Shown piece after piece: positions 11,201 through 22,900 of a stretch of 64,000 nt of DNA. The notes under the pieces are model-generated. The model saw nothing but the letters and a program-made list of their open reading frames with translations, was not told the origin of the DNA and searched no databases. Numbering within the stretch: position 1 is the stretch's first letter; the number at the start of each line of letters is the position of its first letter. Source of the stretch: Aspidiotus rigidus. Its lineage: Eukaryota > Arthropoda > Insecta > Hemiptera > Diaspididae. Position numbers and translations under genes: made by a program. The stretch is taken from positions 12,245,001 to 12,309,000 of the forward strand of contig JAVHKY010000004.1 of the NCBI GenBank assembly GCA_035079385.1, given 5' to 3'.

Positions 11201-12359
11201 GCTGGTCTCCTTCCCCACCAACCGTTTGGAGGGCTGTAGACATGCGAGGTCTTCCTCTCGTTAGATTTTTAGCCTGAAATTGGGTCTGCTACACTTGTTG
11301 CATTATGCTATCAAATTTTTTGATCGCCTCCAGGACGCGCTGAAGACATTTCGGACGCAATTAGGAGAATTTCTAGCACGAAAATAGATGGATTTGTTTG
11401 CCCTATGTCTATTCTGGCACCCTTTTCCTACGATCGTCGACGGAATCGTTCGTGCTATGTTTGTTCTGGTTATCTTGTCGTAAACGCAAGTTTAGGGAGA
11501 AGAGCTTCTGTGTCTGGTGAGAAAGGGAAAATGGGCGGTAAATTCTCATCGTTCGAGTCCATGGAGGGAATTTTCTTGTGTGGTTGCGGTAAGAGATCGA
11601 CCGAGGCCCTGTAATTTGTTGGGCCGCGCAAACTTGCTGAAGTTCTCGTTCTTTTAGACGATGGAAAAGGTGATGCGATGCCGAGAAGCGCGCTAGTCTT
11701 CTGTTGTGTGCAAGTGGGGAGAGATCGGCTACAGCCCCTCTATGGACCAAGTAGGCAAATATGCGACAATCCTCGTTGTTTTAGGCAATGGAGGGAATGC
11801 TATCCGCGTGCTCGCGATGAGAGATTGACAGATGTCCCGCTATGATTGAAGCGGCCAAACATGCGGACCTATTTTATCAGGTATGGGGCCAAATCTCGGA
11901 GCTTGAAGATTTTCCAAGTCCCTCTTCTATCATATATAGCTTGGTGGTCGGTATATATAGGCCTGAAAGATAGCCCCTTCGAGTAACTAGATATGCAATG
12001 CTTCATACACCAATTCACTTAGCCCCTTCAATGAGCCAGATATGCAACGCTTCAAACACCATATGATTCAGAACGGCCTTTTAAGGTTTTTGAGTCACTC
12101 TTGTGTCATATCATATATCGCTCGGTGTGGTACACAGGGTGGGGCAGGAAGATGTTACCAGTTAAATGGGAGTTCGCGCTAAATCTGTCGTAGCGCGAAA
12201 ACGCAAAACGTTAGACGTATACTTTAAATGTACGTATTTTCTATCTCAATTTTATCTTTAATTTAAGCCACATCCGAAGTTTCTACGACTTTTCTGAGCC
12301 GAGTTATGGACCAAAATGAGCCGTAATTTCATAGCAGGGGTTCCCAAAAGTGTGAATTA

Positions 12360-12970
12360 TCGAAAGACAATTTTTCTATTGAAAAAATCGCGTAATCTTC
12401 AAAGTGTTCCCCGATCCTAGGGTAAAATTTAGCGCTGAATCTGAATAAAATTGTTAAAAAATTCTGCGAAGAAGCAAAATAGGTTTATGGGCCCAAAAAG
12501 GGTCAAAATTTCCCCCAAGATGATAAAATCGCCTAATCTTCGATGTTTTTCTCGATTCTGAGATAAAATTTAGCGCTGAATCTGAATAAAATTGTTAAAA
12601 AATTCGGCGAAGCACCAAAATGGGTTTATGGGCTCAGAAAGGGTCAAGATTTCCCCAAAATTATGAAATTGCCTAATCTTTGAAGTTTTTCTCGATTCTG
12701 AGACAAAATTTAACGCTGAATCTGAATAAAATTGCTAAGAAATCTGGCGAAACACCAAAATGGGTTAATGGGACCAAAAAGGGGTCAACATTTCTCCACA
12801 ACGAAAAAAATTGCCTAATCTTCAATGTTTTTCTTGTTTCTAGGGTAAAATTGTGTGCTTAGTTGTAAAATAAAAACTGTTGAATAAATTTTCGAAGCAT
12901 CAAAATGTGTGCAAGTGCCCAAAAACGATGACAATTTTACCAACTTGGAAAATCGCATAGTCTTTTCAAT
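12360..12970. repeat. Tandem array of a ~140-bp unit
   Basis: Four to five units carry 'cctaatcttc', 'tttttctcgattctgaga', 'gctgaatctgaataaaatt', 'caccaaaatggg' and 'aaaagggtcaaaatttc' in order. The unit-to-unit step is 138-142 bp. The same unit, inverted and more diverged, forms the array at 14,430-15,010 near the other end of the element. Confidence 0.8.
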
Positions 12971-13029
12971 TTCATTTGGTTCTCATAGAAATCGAGCATC
13001 GCGAGAACAAAAGATTGGTCGCGGGTGGG

Positions 13030-14360
13030 AAAAAGTGCGAAAACTCTCGTTATTTCAGGCAAAGGAAGGTATGATACCGCAAAGTTGGTCTTCTGTTGCG
13101 TGCCCGCGATGAAAGTCCCACTTATGTTTGAAGCGGTGCAAAAACTCCTAGATTCAGCCAATGGGAGGTATGATACCGCGAATTTGGTAAGATATCAGCT
13201 ACAGTTTGGTATTTGATTGAGGCAGACGAATGCCTGGAATTGCTCGGGGCTTCGACCGCTGAAGGGAATGATGTTATGAGCTTGCGGTGAGAGATCGGGT
13301 AGGACCCCCGGTTCAATAAAGGCGGATAAATCCGAAAAATTTCCCGTGGAGACCCGAGAAGTAGGGAAGGGTACTAGGACGATTGCTGTCTGCCATGAGC
13401 TCGCGGTGAGAGACCAGTTGGAGCCCTGTGTTTGATCTAACTGGGTGAGTACGTGAAAATTCTCGTTGTTTCAGGCAATGATGAAAAACATACCGCGAAG
13501 ATCGCGTTCCAGTGTGACCTCGCCAGGAGAGAACAGTAACAGCCCCGTTTTATCTAGGCAGGTGAATTCAAGAAAATTCTCGTTTCCACAGCCAGTGCTG
13601 GGAAGGATATCCCGAGCCGTTGTTCTTTAGGCTTGCGGTGAGAGAACGATCAAGGCTCTACGTTCGATAAAGCACCGGATCCGAGAAAATTCTCGTACTT
13701 TCGCGCGAGGAAGGAACGATACTGTGAAGCTCGTCTTTCGTCATGAGCTCGCGGTGAGAAAACGATCGAGGCCCCGTGTTTGATAGAGGCGAGTGGATGC
13801 GAGAAAATTCTCGTACTTTCGCGCGAGGGAGGGAATGATAGTGTGAAGCTCGTCTTTCTTCATTATAGCTCGCGGTGAGAGAACGATCAATGCCCCGGGT
13901 TTGACAGAGGCAGTCGGATGCGAGAAAATTCTCGTAGATTCCCGCGAAGGAAGGAACGATACTGTAAAGTTGGTTTTTCGTCATGAGCTCGCGGTGAGCT
14001 GTTGCTGATCGCTCATCACGAGCAAGACCGAATTCGCGGTACCCTCCCATTGCCTGGATCAAGGAGTTTTTGCAGTTTCGCCCGCTTCGCTCATTGGTAG
14101 GGCGTCAGTTGATCTCTCATTGCAAGCACGCAACAGAAGACCAACTTTGCGTTCTTTGCCGAAAACAACGCGAGGTTTCGCACTTTTTCCCGCTTTGATC
14201 GTACGCAGAGCCCTTGTCGATCTCTCACTGCGAACATTCAACGGAAGATGAATTTGTCGTCTCCCTCCAATCCCCAAATGAGGAGAATTCCCGCAATTTC
14301 CTCTTTCGGATCTGTCACCCGGCGCTAGTCGATCTCTCACTCTGCAAGCACTCAACGGAA
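13030..14360. repeat. Tandem array of a ~118-bp unit that flips orientation near 14.0 kb
   Basis: About ten units are marked by 'gctcgcggtgagaga(a)cgatc' (13,280; 13,400; 13,630; 13,745; 13,870; 13,985). Many carry the near-palindrome gcgagaaaattctcg followed by 'gggaatgatac'. From about 14,000 to 14,360 the units run in the opposite direction ('gatctctcactgcgaa'). The array therefore has an internal orientation switch. Frames seen within it are artefacts of the repeat period. Confidence 0.8.
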
Positions 14361-14429
14361 GACGAACTTGTCGATATTCCTTACATCCCCTGAATGAACA
14401 ATTTTACTGCAGAATGAGAATTTTTATTT

Positions 14430-15010
14430 TCCATTTTGAAGATCATCTAAGGCTATTTCAGCATTATTTTTGGACTCGGCGCAAAAATTTACTCCAGAAT
14501 TAAAAACAACATTGGAAGATTACGCAATTATTCATCTTGGAGGAATTTTGGTTCTCTTCGAGCCCATCAAACCATTTTGGTGCTCCGAAGTATTATTTTA
14601 GCATTTTTTTTGGACTCAGCGCGAAATTCCACTTGAAAATCGAATTAAAATTTGAAAGTTTGAACAATTTTCCAATTTGGGAGAACTTGGGCCCTTTTTG
14701 GGCCCATTAACCCCTTTTTGGTACTTCGAAGAACTCTGTGAGCATTTTTTTCGAACTCAGCGCAAAATTCCACTTGAAAATCGAATTAAAATTTGAAAGT
14801 TTGAACAATTTTACAATTTGGCGAAATTTTGACACTTTTTGGGCCCATTAACCCGTTTTGGTGTTTCGAAGAATTTTTTAAACATTTTTTTTCGGACTCA
14901 GTGCGAAATTCCACTTGAAAATCGATTTACAATTCAGAAGTTTGAACGATTTTCCACCTTCGGGAAATTTTGACCCTTTTTGGGGCCATTAACCCATTTT
15001 GGTGCTTCTC
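14430..15010. repeat. Inverted ~140-bp unit array
   Basis: Four units have the words 'ttttgggcccattaaccc', 'ttttggtgcttcgaag', 'tcggactcagcgcgaaattcc' and 'ttgaaagtttgaacaatttt'. In reverse complement they match the unit of the 12.36-12.97-kb array, giving the element an overall palindromic build. Confidence 0.8.
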
Positions 15011-16490
15011 AGGGTTTTGTTACTATTTTTTTCGTTTTTCCCGTCCAAATTCACGTAAGAAACAATAATTTAATTATTAAAATTTTCGAAATTCAGTTCA
15101 ATACTGTAAATTAATTAATTTTCAAGCCCTATTTTGGGAACCCTGACGATTTGGTGAATTTTCGGCACATTTTGGTGCATAACTCAGCTCAGAAACGTTG
15201 TAGAAACTTCGGATGTGGCTCAAATTAAAGATAAAATTGAGATAGAAAATTCGTACATTTAAAGTATACGTCTAACGTTTTGCGCAACTCCCATTTAACT
15301 GGTAACATCTTTCTGCCCCACCCTGTATACCGCACCGAGCGATATATGATATGACACAAGAGTGACTCAAAAACCTTAAAAGGCCGTTCTGAATCATATG
15401 GTGTTTGAAGCGTTGCATATCTGGCTCATTGAAGGGACTAAGAGAATTGGTGTATGAAGCATTGCATATCTAGTTACTCGAAGGGGCTATCTTTCAGGCC
15501 TATATATACCGACCACCAAGCTATATATGATAGAAGGGGGACTTGAAAAATTTTCAACTCCGAGATTTGGCCCCCTACCTGATAAAATAGGTCCGCATGT
15601 TTGGCCGCTTCAATCATAGCGGGACATCTGTCAATCTCTCATCGCGAGCACGCGAATAGCATTCCCTCCATTGCCTAAAACAACGAGGATTGTCGCATAT
15701 TTGCCTACTTCGTCCATAGAGGGGCTGTAGCCGATCTCTCCCCACTTGCACACAACAGAAGACTAGCGCGCTTCTCGGCATCGCATCACCTTTTCCATCG
15801 TCTAAAACAACGAGAACTTCAGCAAGTTTGCGCGGCCCAACCAAATACAGGGCCTCGGTCGATCTCTTACCGCAACCACACAAGAAAATTCCCTCCATGG
15901 ACTCAAACGAGGAGAATTTACCGCCCATTTTCCCTTTCTCACCAGACACAGAAGCTCGTCTCTCTAAACTTGCGTTTACGACAAGATAACCAGAACAAAC
16001 ATAGCACGAACGATTCCGTCAATTTTTATGCTACAAATCCATCCATTGTCCAAATTGAGTCCTGCTTGCCTCCGCCCCTCAAAGATTGGAGGAAGAAGGG
16101 GACTTCAGAATCGAAAAACCCAAGAGCATGATACAGCAAAAGCGTAGCCCACGCGATGCAGCCCGTCTTCAGGCCAAAAATTTAATGAGAAAGGGTTTCG
16201 CATATCTACAGCCGATTGGAGGGGGTGAGATCAGCACGAACGAAAAACTTAATGTCACAATCCAGTAAAAACGCTGCAGATACGATTCGATAAATACTTG
16301 TCCCAAAAATCTACCAATTGTCCAAATAAGGTCTCGCATGTCTACAGCCCCCTGGCGTATGTGACTCTGAAGTAAAATATCAATCGCCCCTCTGTACCTA
16401 GTTAGATGGTCAAAATTTTCTCCAGGTCCCTTCCTATTATGTACAGCTCGATGAGTGGGTTTCTCTTCCTAATCATAGTCAAAATTTTTC

Positions 16491-16967
16491 CAAATCCAAC
16501 TCTCAAAAGTCAGGATTTTTTCAAATTTCCCAAGTTGGTCAGAATTTTTTTCCTCCTTGTCTGAAAGAGAGCGGGCTGCTGAAGTTTTCCACAAATAATC
16601 CTTCATGAAACAAGTCATGTTCTAGAAGTTGAAGATGAAAACTTGGCTTTAAATATCACAAATTTTAGACAGAAGACGACTTTCCAGACCATAAACTTGC
16701 GAACCAACAGCAGAAACCTACCATTCAAAGAAAAGTACCTTCAAGTATCATGCGTAGAATTCGACTGCTGGCTGAAATATTACTGACTAAATTACGCGGA
16801 TGTACTTCCTCTCCTCTTCTCATCATTCGTATCAATTTAGTAGGACAGCAAATTAAGAGTCTTCGATACAAGCTCGCAAATCCCCCCCCCTCTTTTCAAA
16901 CACCCCGAAAGAATCTCTCATTCATTCAATGAACGGCGTTCGTTAAACTCAGCGATAAGTATCTTAC
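16491..16967. other. Non-coding stretch next to the RhoGAP exons
   Basis: A poly-C tract (about 16,884-16,893) and short frames are seen, with no exon that fits the RhoGAP phase. On the - strand this is the start of the intron after the exon ending at 16,968 (donor gtaagat). Confidence 0.4.
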
Positions 16968-19900
16968 CTTTACTAGTCTTCTTCAACGTATCAGTGATAA
17001 CGAGTTTAGCCGGTCTTCCGGTAATGTTCACATAATAATCGTAGTGTTTCGAATCGAAAAAATCGAAAACGGTATAATACTCGATAATGAATGTGATTAG
17101 AGCGCTAGCATTCTGAAACACATTATAAGAGTATCGCAGATTTCTAAGTAAGATTATTCACCTAATTTTACATAGCGTTTCCAACTTCCATCCATTCTAC
17201 CGTACCTTGTACGTTCCGATATCGTTCAGAGAGATTTTCGTCTGATCTCCGCAGGATACGAAGAAACTGGGTGCGACGCAAACGCCCAAGGCGTGCGCGT
17301 TCATCAGCGATTTCGAACTAATCGAATTCATCGCGATCGCCGACAATGTACCGAAAATCAATGTAAGGAATTTTTGCGTGGGATCCGGCAGTGATGAGAA
17401 CAAACTAAATAACAAAACGGGCACGCGTGTTAACGGCCATATATACCAACACGAAGAACAATATTAAACATTGAAAAAACGACGACTCACTCGTAAATAG
17501 ATTGCCCTATGTCATCGGGATCGAGGGTTTCGCGCGCTATACGTAACAATTCTTTTTCGACTTCCTCGCCGAAAATACTACCCGGAATCTTACTAAGGAA
17601 CTTTTTTAGGACAGATGCGACCGTATACACCGAGTAATGCTCGATATTCAACATCGTGCCGGTCTGCAGAAAGTTTATCAATTCTTTGATACTTTGTTGA
17701 TTTCCGGGAGCGCGAAATACATCTTTCTTGAACGGACCTTCGCGATTCAATTTCAGGATCAATATCTGGAAAACAAAAAAAAAAAAAAAAATGAGGTCAC
17801 TGATAAAAATCTTACCGTTTTAAAAGCCAACCTTACACAGATCAGTTGAGAATCCTCCAATTTATGAAAAAAAAAAAAAAAACGAAGTTCCGTTGCTAGG
17901 ATGACTAGGAACTACATATTATAAAATTTGAAAGAAAATATTAATTGGCGAAACGTAAATTTTTGTTTGTGAATATTTTCATATTAGATAAAACATTTAA
18001 TTCACATCTTTATGAAAGGATAAATTTGATAATAAAATACTTATTAAAGAATAATATTGACAATTACATGAAGATAATACACATTTAATATATATTATTG
18101 AGAAAAATTGAATGCTCTATTATTATACCGACTATTAATTGTATTGATATTGATATAATGAAAAAAATTAAATTCAATCAAATTAATAATAAAATCCGAA
18201 CCAAGTTTTTCTTTTAAGTTGATCTACTAAAATTTTTACTCATCATTATTAGATAAAGAACAAACATACATATTTTCTTATCTTGTTCAATATTAATTTT
18301 ATTAATTGATTTTTGTTTTTGAATATTAATAAATTGCAATTATTTGTTATTAAGGCCCGTTTAGACCAATTTCTTAATCTTGTGGTTAAATTGACATTGA
18401 TATAATGGAAAAAATCAACTTCAAACAAATTAATAATAAAATCCGAACAAAGTTTTTCTTTTAAATTGATCTACTAAAATTTTTACTAATTATTATTAGA
18501 TGAAGAAAAAATATACATATTTTCTTATCTTGTTCAATATTAATTTTATCAATTAATTTTTGTTTTTGAATATTAATAAATTTCAATTATTTGTTATTAA
18601 GGGCTGCTTAGAACAATTTCTTAATCTTGCGGTTAAATTAACTTGAACTTTCTTCAATTCTACAAACCAATGTGATCCTAGTTTAATCACGCATATTCAA
18701 AGCTAAACTACCTAGGTTTAACCAAGCCTAATTTTGACCAATGAACTTAAAACTGTAATCCTTTTGAACTCAGGTTAATTTAATTAATTGATAGAAACGG
18801 CCATCAAAGATAGTGACATCTTTAGTAATCTTTAATTTTAAATCCCATACTAAAAAATTATCAACGAATTAATTCGAGGTTTTATTTTAGATAATATTTC
18901 TCATTCAAATTAATAAGTAGCCTATTATATTTTTGTATTTTTTAATATCAAGAGTCTTAATAATAGCTTTACCTTTATTTTTATATTAATTTCAATTTTG
19001 TTTAATATTGTTTTCAAAAATTAAATGCTTATTATTATATAAACTATCAATTGTGTTGAAATTGATACAATGGAAAATCTATTAAATTAATAATGAAATC
19101 CGAATAAGATTCTTTTTATTGATCTATTATAATTTTAGATAGATATAATTAAATATCTTGTTCTTCAATTTTAATTTTATTAGTTAGTTTCTGTTTTTAA
19201 AAATTAATTTATTAATAAAAAACAGTAACTTTTTTTTGGAAATTTTCAATTTTGAAACTAGGTAATACTGAAAAAACTAATAATGCATAAATTTGAGGTT
19301 CCATTTTATTCTTATTTAATTTTCAAAAACTTGTTTTTTGAATATCATGAGTTTAATAGTTTTTTGCTTTATTTTCACATAAATTATATATTTAATAGAT
19401 ATTTTTTACATTGAATTCCCGCTATTATATCGACTATTAATTTTGTTGACAATAAAAAAAAATTGCCCCATTAAATTCTATTGAATAAATAAGGGGACCC
19501 AAACAAAATTTGTTTTATCGAGCTGCAATAATTTTCAACAGATATATTAAACAAAGTACAAATTATAAATGTTGATCACACTCAACTTTAATTTTATTAA
19601 TTAGTTTTTGTTTTTAAACATCATTTTTACATAATTTCAATCATTAATTATTGAGAAATAGTTATTTTTTTTAGGAATATTTAGTAATATAATACTGAAA
19701 AAAATTGAAATTGAAAAAATTCGATTTTTAATTTTATTAAAATTTATAAAATATAATATTATATTTTTGGAAAACATGACTGTCAAATATTATGAGTTCA
19801 ATATTAGCTTTAGCTTCATTTTCGTATTATATCAGTTCCAAATAATAATTTTACTACAAATGTATCTATTATTTCAATTTTTGAATATTTTTTCTCTTAT

Positions 19901-22900
19901 AGTTCGATAACCATCAATAGAATTTTGTAAATTATAATTACAACAATAAATTTCGAATAAAAAATTGATTTTATTTTTCAAAAATTTGCAGGAATCATAA
20001 TTTGAACTTCTTAACGATAAAAATGTTGGAGGCAATCAAGCAAGAATGAAATTGAAAAAAAAAATTAGAAGCCATTGCAGACGTTGCAATGGCAGCGGGG
20101 AACCCGCAATTCCTTAACTCGACCTCTCAGGTGGTGTGGAACTGAGTTGATAATCTTGTCATATAATTCAAATCGAAATTATCATTCTACATTCCCTCCT
20201 ATCATATATAGCTCGAGTCTCAAAATTTTTTTAAGTTTTTGGTTGGACGGCGGACGGTAGCTCGAAAGTCAAAATTCTTTCAAGTCCCCCCCCCCCTATT
20301 ATATATAGCTCGAGACTCGAAATTCTTCCAAGTCCCCCTCCTATCATATATAGCTCAAGACTCGAAATTCTGAAACAATCACGACGCAGATTGTTTTAGC
20401 CAATCCGATCACAGGGTTCGCCTTTCAACAGGGAAACTGTTTTATGGGGGGCTTTTTGAGAAATTTCCCGTGCGCCGTCCAACAAAAAACTTGAAAAAAT
20501 TTGGACTCTCGAGCTATATATAATAGGAGGGGGACTTGGGAAAAATTCGACTCTCGAGCTATATATTTCTAAATTGCCATCTCGAAATTTACAATGATTC
20601 AAAATCTCAAACTACATTATACCACACTTATAGCAGGAACAAAACATCATCATACTCACTTTACATACGCGTAAAATTCCGTGAGTTCTCAATTCCAAAA
20701 CTCATATGACTCATACAACAGGTTCCCTGCGTTCCTCGTTTAACTTCGTTAAGGAAGCCGTCGTTTTTCCTCAGTAGCGACACGACTGATGATGAGATAA
20801 CACCCGAAAATACTCTTGTATGCTAACTAATAAAATAGAATTGGATACTTGAGATCTTTTCGACTGTAGTGCACGACTTACACTTGATCACACTCAATAT
20901 TATGAGTCCCGATGACAAGGAACTCGGTATTTTTTCTTTTTTTATAGTTCGGGGATTATTGAAGGATGAGGGCCACCAGAAACATATCAGGAGTAGAGGG
21001 TGAGAAAGCAGTAATAGAGACAGATTGCTGAAGCCGGTTAATGCTTTCGAGAGCTCGGCCACAGAAGAAGTATTAAACTGATAAAGTACATTGTACACAT
21101 ATTTCTCTCCGATAACACGATTCCCTATCCAAAATTCCGGGACATGGAGAGCCTTATCTCGCTCAAAAATAGAAATTTTTCCACGTTCCCTCCCTTCCGC
21201 GGGCTCGAAGGTCAAAATTTTCCCAAGTCCGTACATTAAAATGGTAAACCCGTTCCTTCGGAACCTCAAATTGCCTGAAGGATATTTTTAACAGGGAAAA
21301 TGTTTTATCGGGGGGTGGTCATGAAAAACGTCCGACGTCCGGCCGGCCGGCGCATGGAAGAGCTTGGAGCTCGAAAATTTTCCAAGTCCCCCTCCTATTA
21401 CACGAATCCGTTCCTTTAAGTTACGGCTATCCATACTAAACAATAAAGAGGAATACTCCGACGTGGAGTAAAAAAATGCAAACCGCAGAAAAAATGAAAA
21501 TACGACGAGCGCTTTCGGTTAAACAACCATCTTCGAGCCTGAAATGAAAGCAACTGACGAACAAAAGAGAAGAACGAGGTATTAAGATCGTCCAAACGAG
21601 AAATCACGGTGTGAGTCATAAACAAGTTCGATCAGGCCATCTTCCGGAATATACGAATTAAGAACAGTGATACCGTCAGTGTTGAGATGACGAATTATCT
21701 CTATATTCTCGAGGGCGATACGCTTACGGTAGGAATTTTCCTTATGGAGGAGCTTTTCGGATCCCTCACGGAAGCTGTGGCCACTGTTTATTAAGTGATC
21801 GGCGAAAGCTGACTCCCCCAAGTGTCCCTTCTTCCAAGACTTCAGGTGCTCAGCTACTCGAACTTTCATTTGGCGGCTGGTCTCACCAATATAAAAGCCT
21901 CCACAATCCTCACACTCTAACTTATACACACCACTCCTCTCATCAACAGGTATGGGGTCCTTCAGTCTCACAAACAACCTCTTGACTGTGGTAGGGTTGT
22001 AAAACACGGGTCTGAAGCCAAACGGGCGAAGGGCCCGACCCAATTGCTGGGAGAACTTCCCCAAGAAAGGGAGACTGGTCCAACGCAAACGGCGATCACG
22101 GATCGTGTCTCGGGGGAGGGAGGTGGTGGAATCCAGGAGGCCCCTCGTAACTTTCCTCCGAACCATCACGTCGAAACCTTGGCGAATGTTGTTGCGGATC
22201 TTGCGGTTAAGATTGGTCCTGGTTTTAATACCCAGAAAGTCTGTGCCGAATTAGTCCGTAATAACCCCCTCCCTCGCATGAGTAATAAATTGGGAGGAGT
22301 GATTCAGGGTCTAAGGAGGAAGATTAAAGAGGGAGATTTGATCGTCACTAAGGCTGACAAGGGCAACGCTGTTGTAGTGATGGAGAGATCGGCCTATTCT
22401 TCTAAGGTCCATGAAGTCCTACAGCAGTGTGGTGCTAAAGAGAGTGAGGATTTCAGCTTTCCCAAGCACGTCAAAGAAGTTAGGTGTGTCATCAACAGGA
22501 GTGAGGCTGTTATCAAAACTCCTGCTTTGAAAAAAGCCCTCCTCGTTCCTAACCCCACACCCCCCTCTTGTACGGGCTGCCTAAAGTGCATAAGAACAAT
22601 ACCCCGATGCGACCCGTTGTTTCTTTCGTCTCCTCTCCTACCTACCTCCTTGCTAAATTCCTTGACCGTTGGTTCAAAAATCGTATTGATTTTGAATCCC
22701 CTCATTCGGTCTTGAATTCGGCCTCTTTAACTGACGTCCTCAAGGATAGAGAGTCGAATATGTCCGGCACTGCCGTCCAAAATATGAAAAATTCAAAAAA
22801 TAAACAAATAAATGACTATTTATTTATCTATTAATTAAAAACCCGACGTTTCGACAGTAACGACTGTCATTCTCAAGGGTTGATTCACGTTTTAACCCTT

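Larger units (their letters stand above)
12135..15325. mobile_element. Core element A with CAGGGTGGGGCAG terminal inverted repeats
   Basis: The left end reads CAGGGTGGGGCAGGAAGATG and the right end, inverted, CAGGGTGGGGCAGAAAGATG. The match continues past these ends into the sequence gttaccagttaaatgggagtt. Copy B (28,319-31,367) has the same ends flanked by TA on both sides, as expected for Tc1/mariner-type insertion at TA. No transposase is visible, so the copy is non-autonomous. Length is 3,191 bp. Confidence 0.75.
11200..16490. mobile_element. Foldback-like palindromic element A with tandem-repeat arms
   Basis: The segment 11,430-12,130 is found again, inverted, at about 15,330-16,040. 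Between them lies a 3.2-kb core with its own inverted ends. Outer, more diverged arm sequence reaches from about 11,200 on the left to 16,490 on the right. The arms and core are largely built from two tandem-repeat families: a unit of about 140 bp at 12.36-12.97 and, inverted, 14.43-15.01 kb; and a unit of about 118 bp at 11.5-11.9, 13.0-14.36 and 15.6-15.95 kb. No transposase is encoded; apparent frames are repeat translations. The organisation recalls foldback or Galileo-type elements, but the family cannot be fixed from sequence alone. Confidence 0.75.

Noticed and set aside
13658..14355. Two - strand frames of 98 and 134 codons (and twins at 29,148-29,845)
   Set aside because: They are translations of the tandem repeat; the same words recur at the repeat period and the frames lie in both orientations of the element.
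13030..14360. CRISPR-like regular repeats
   Set aside because: Units of ~118 bp are contiguous and diverged, lack short constant repeats with unique spacers, and sit in a eukaryotic genome.
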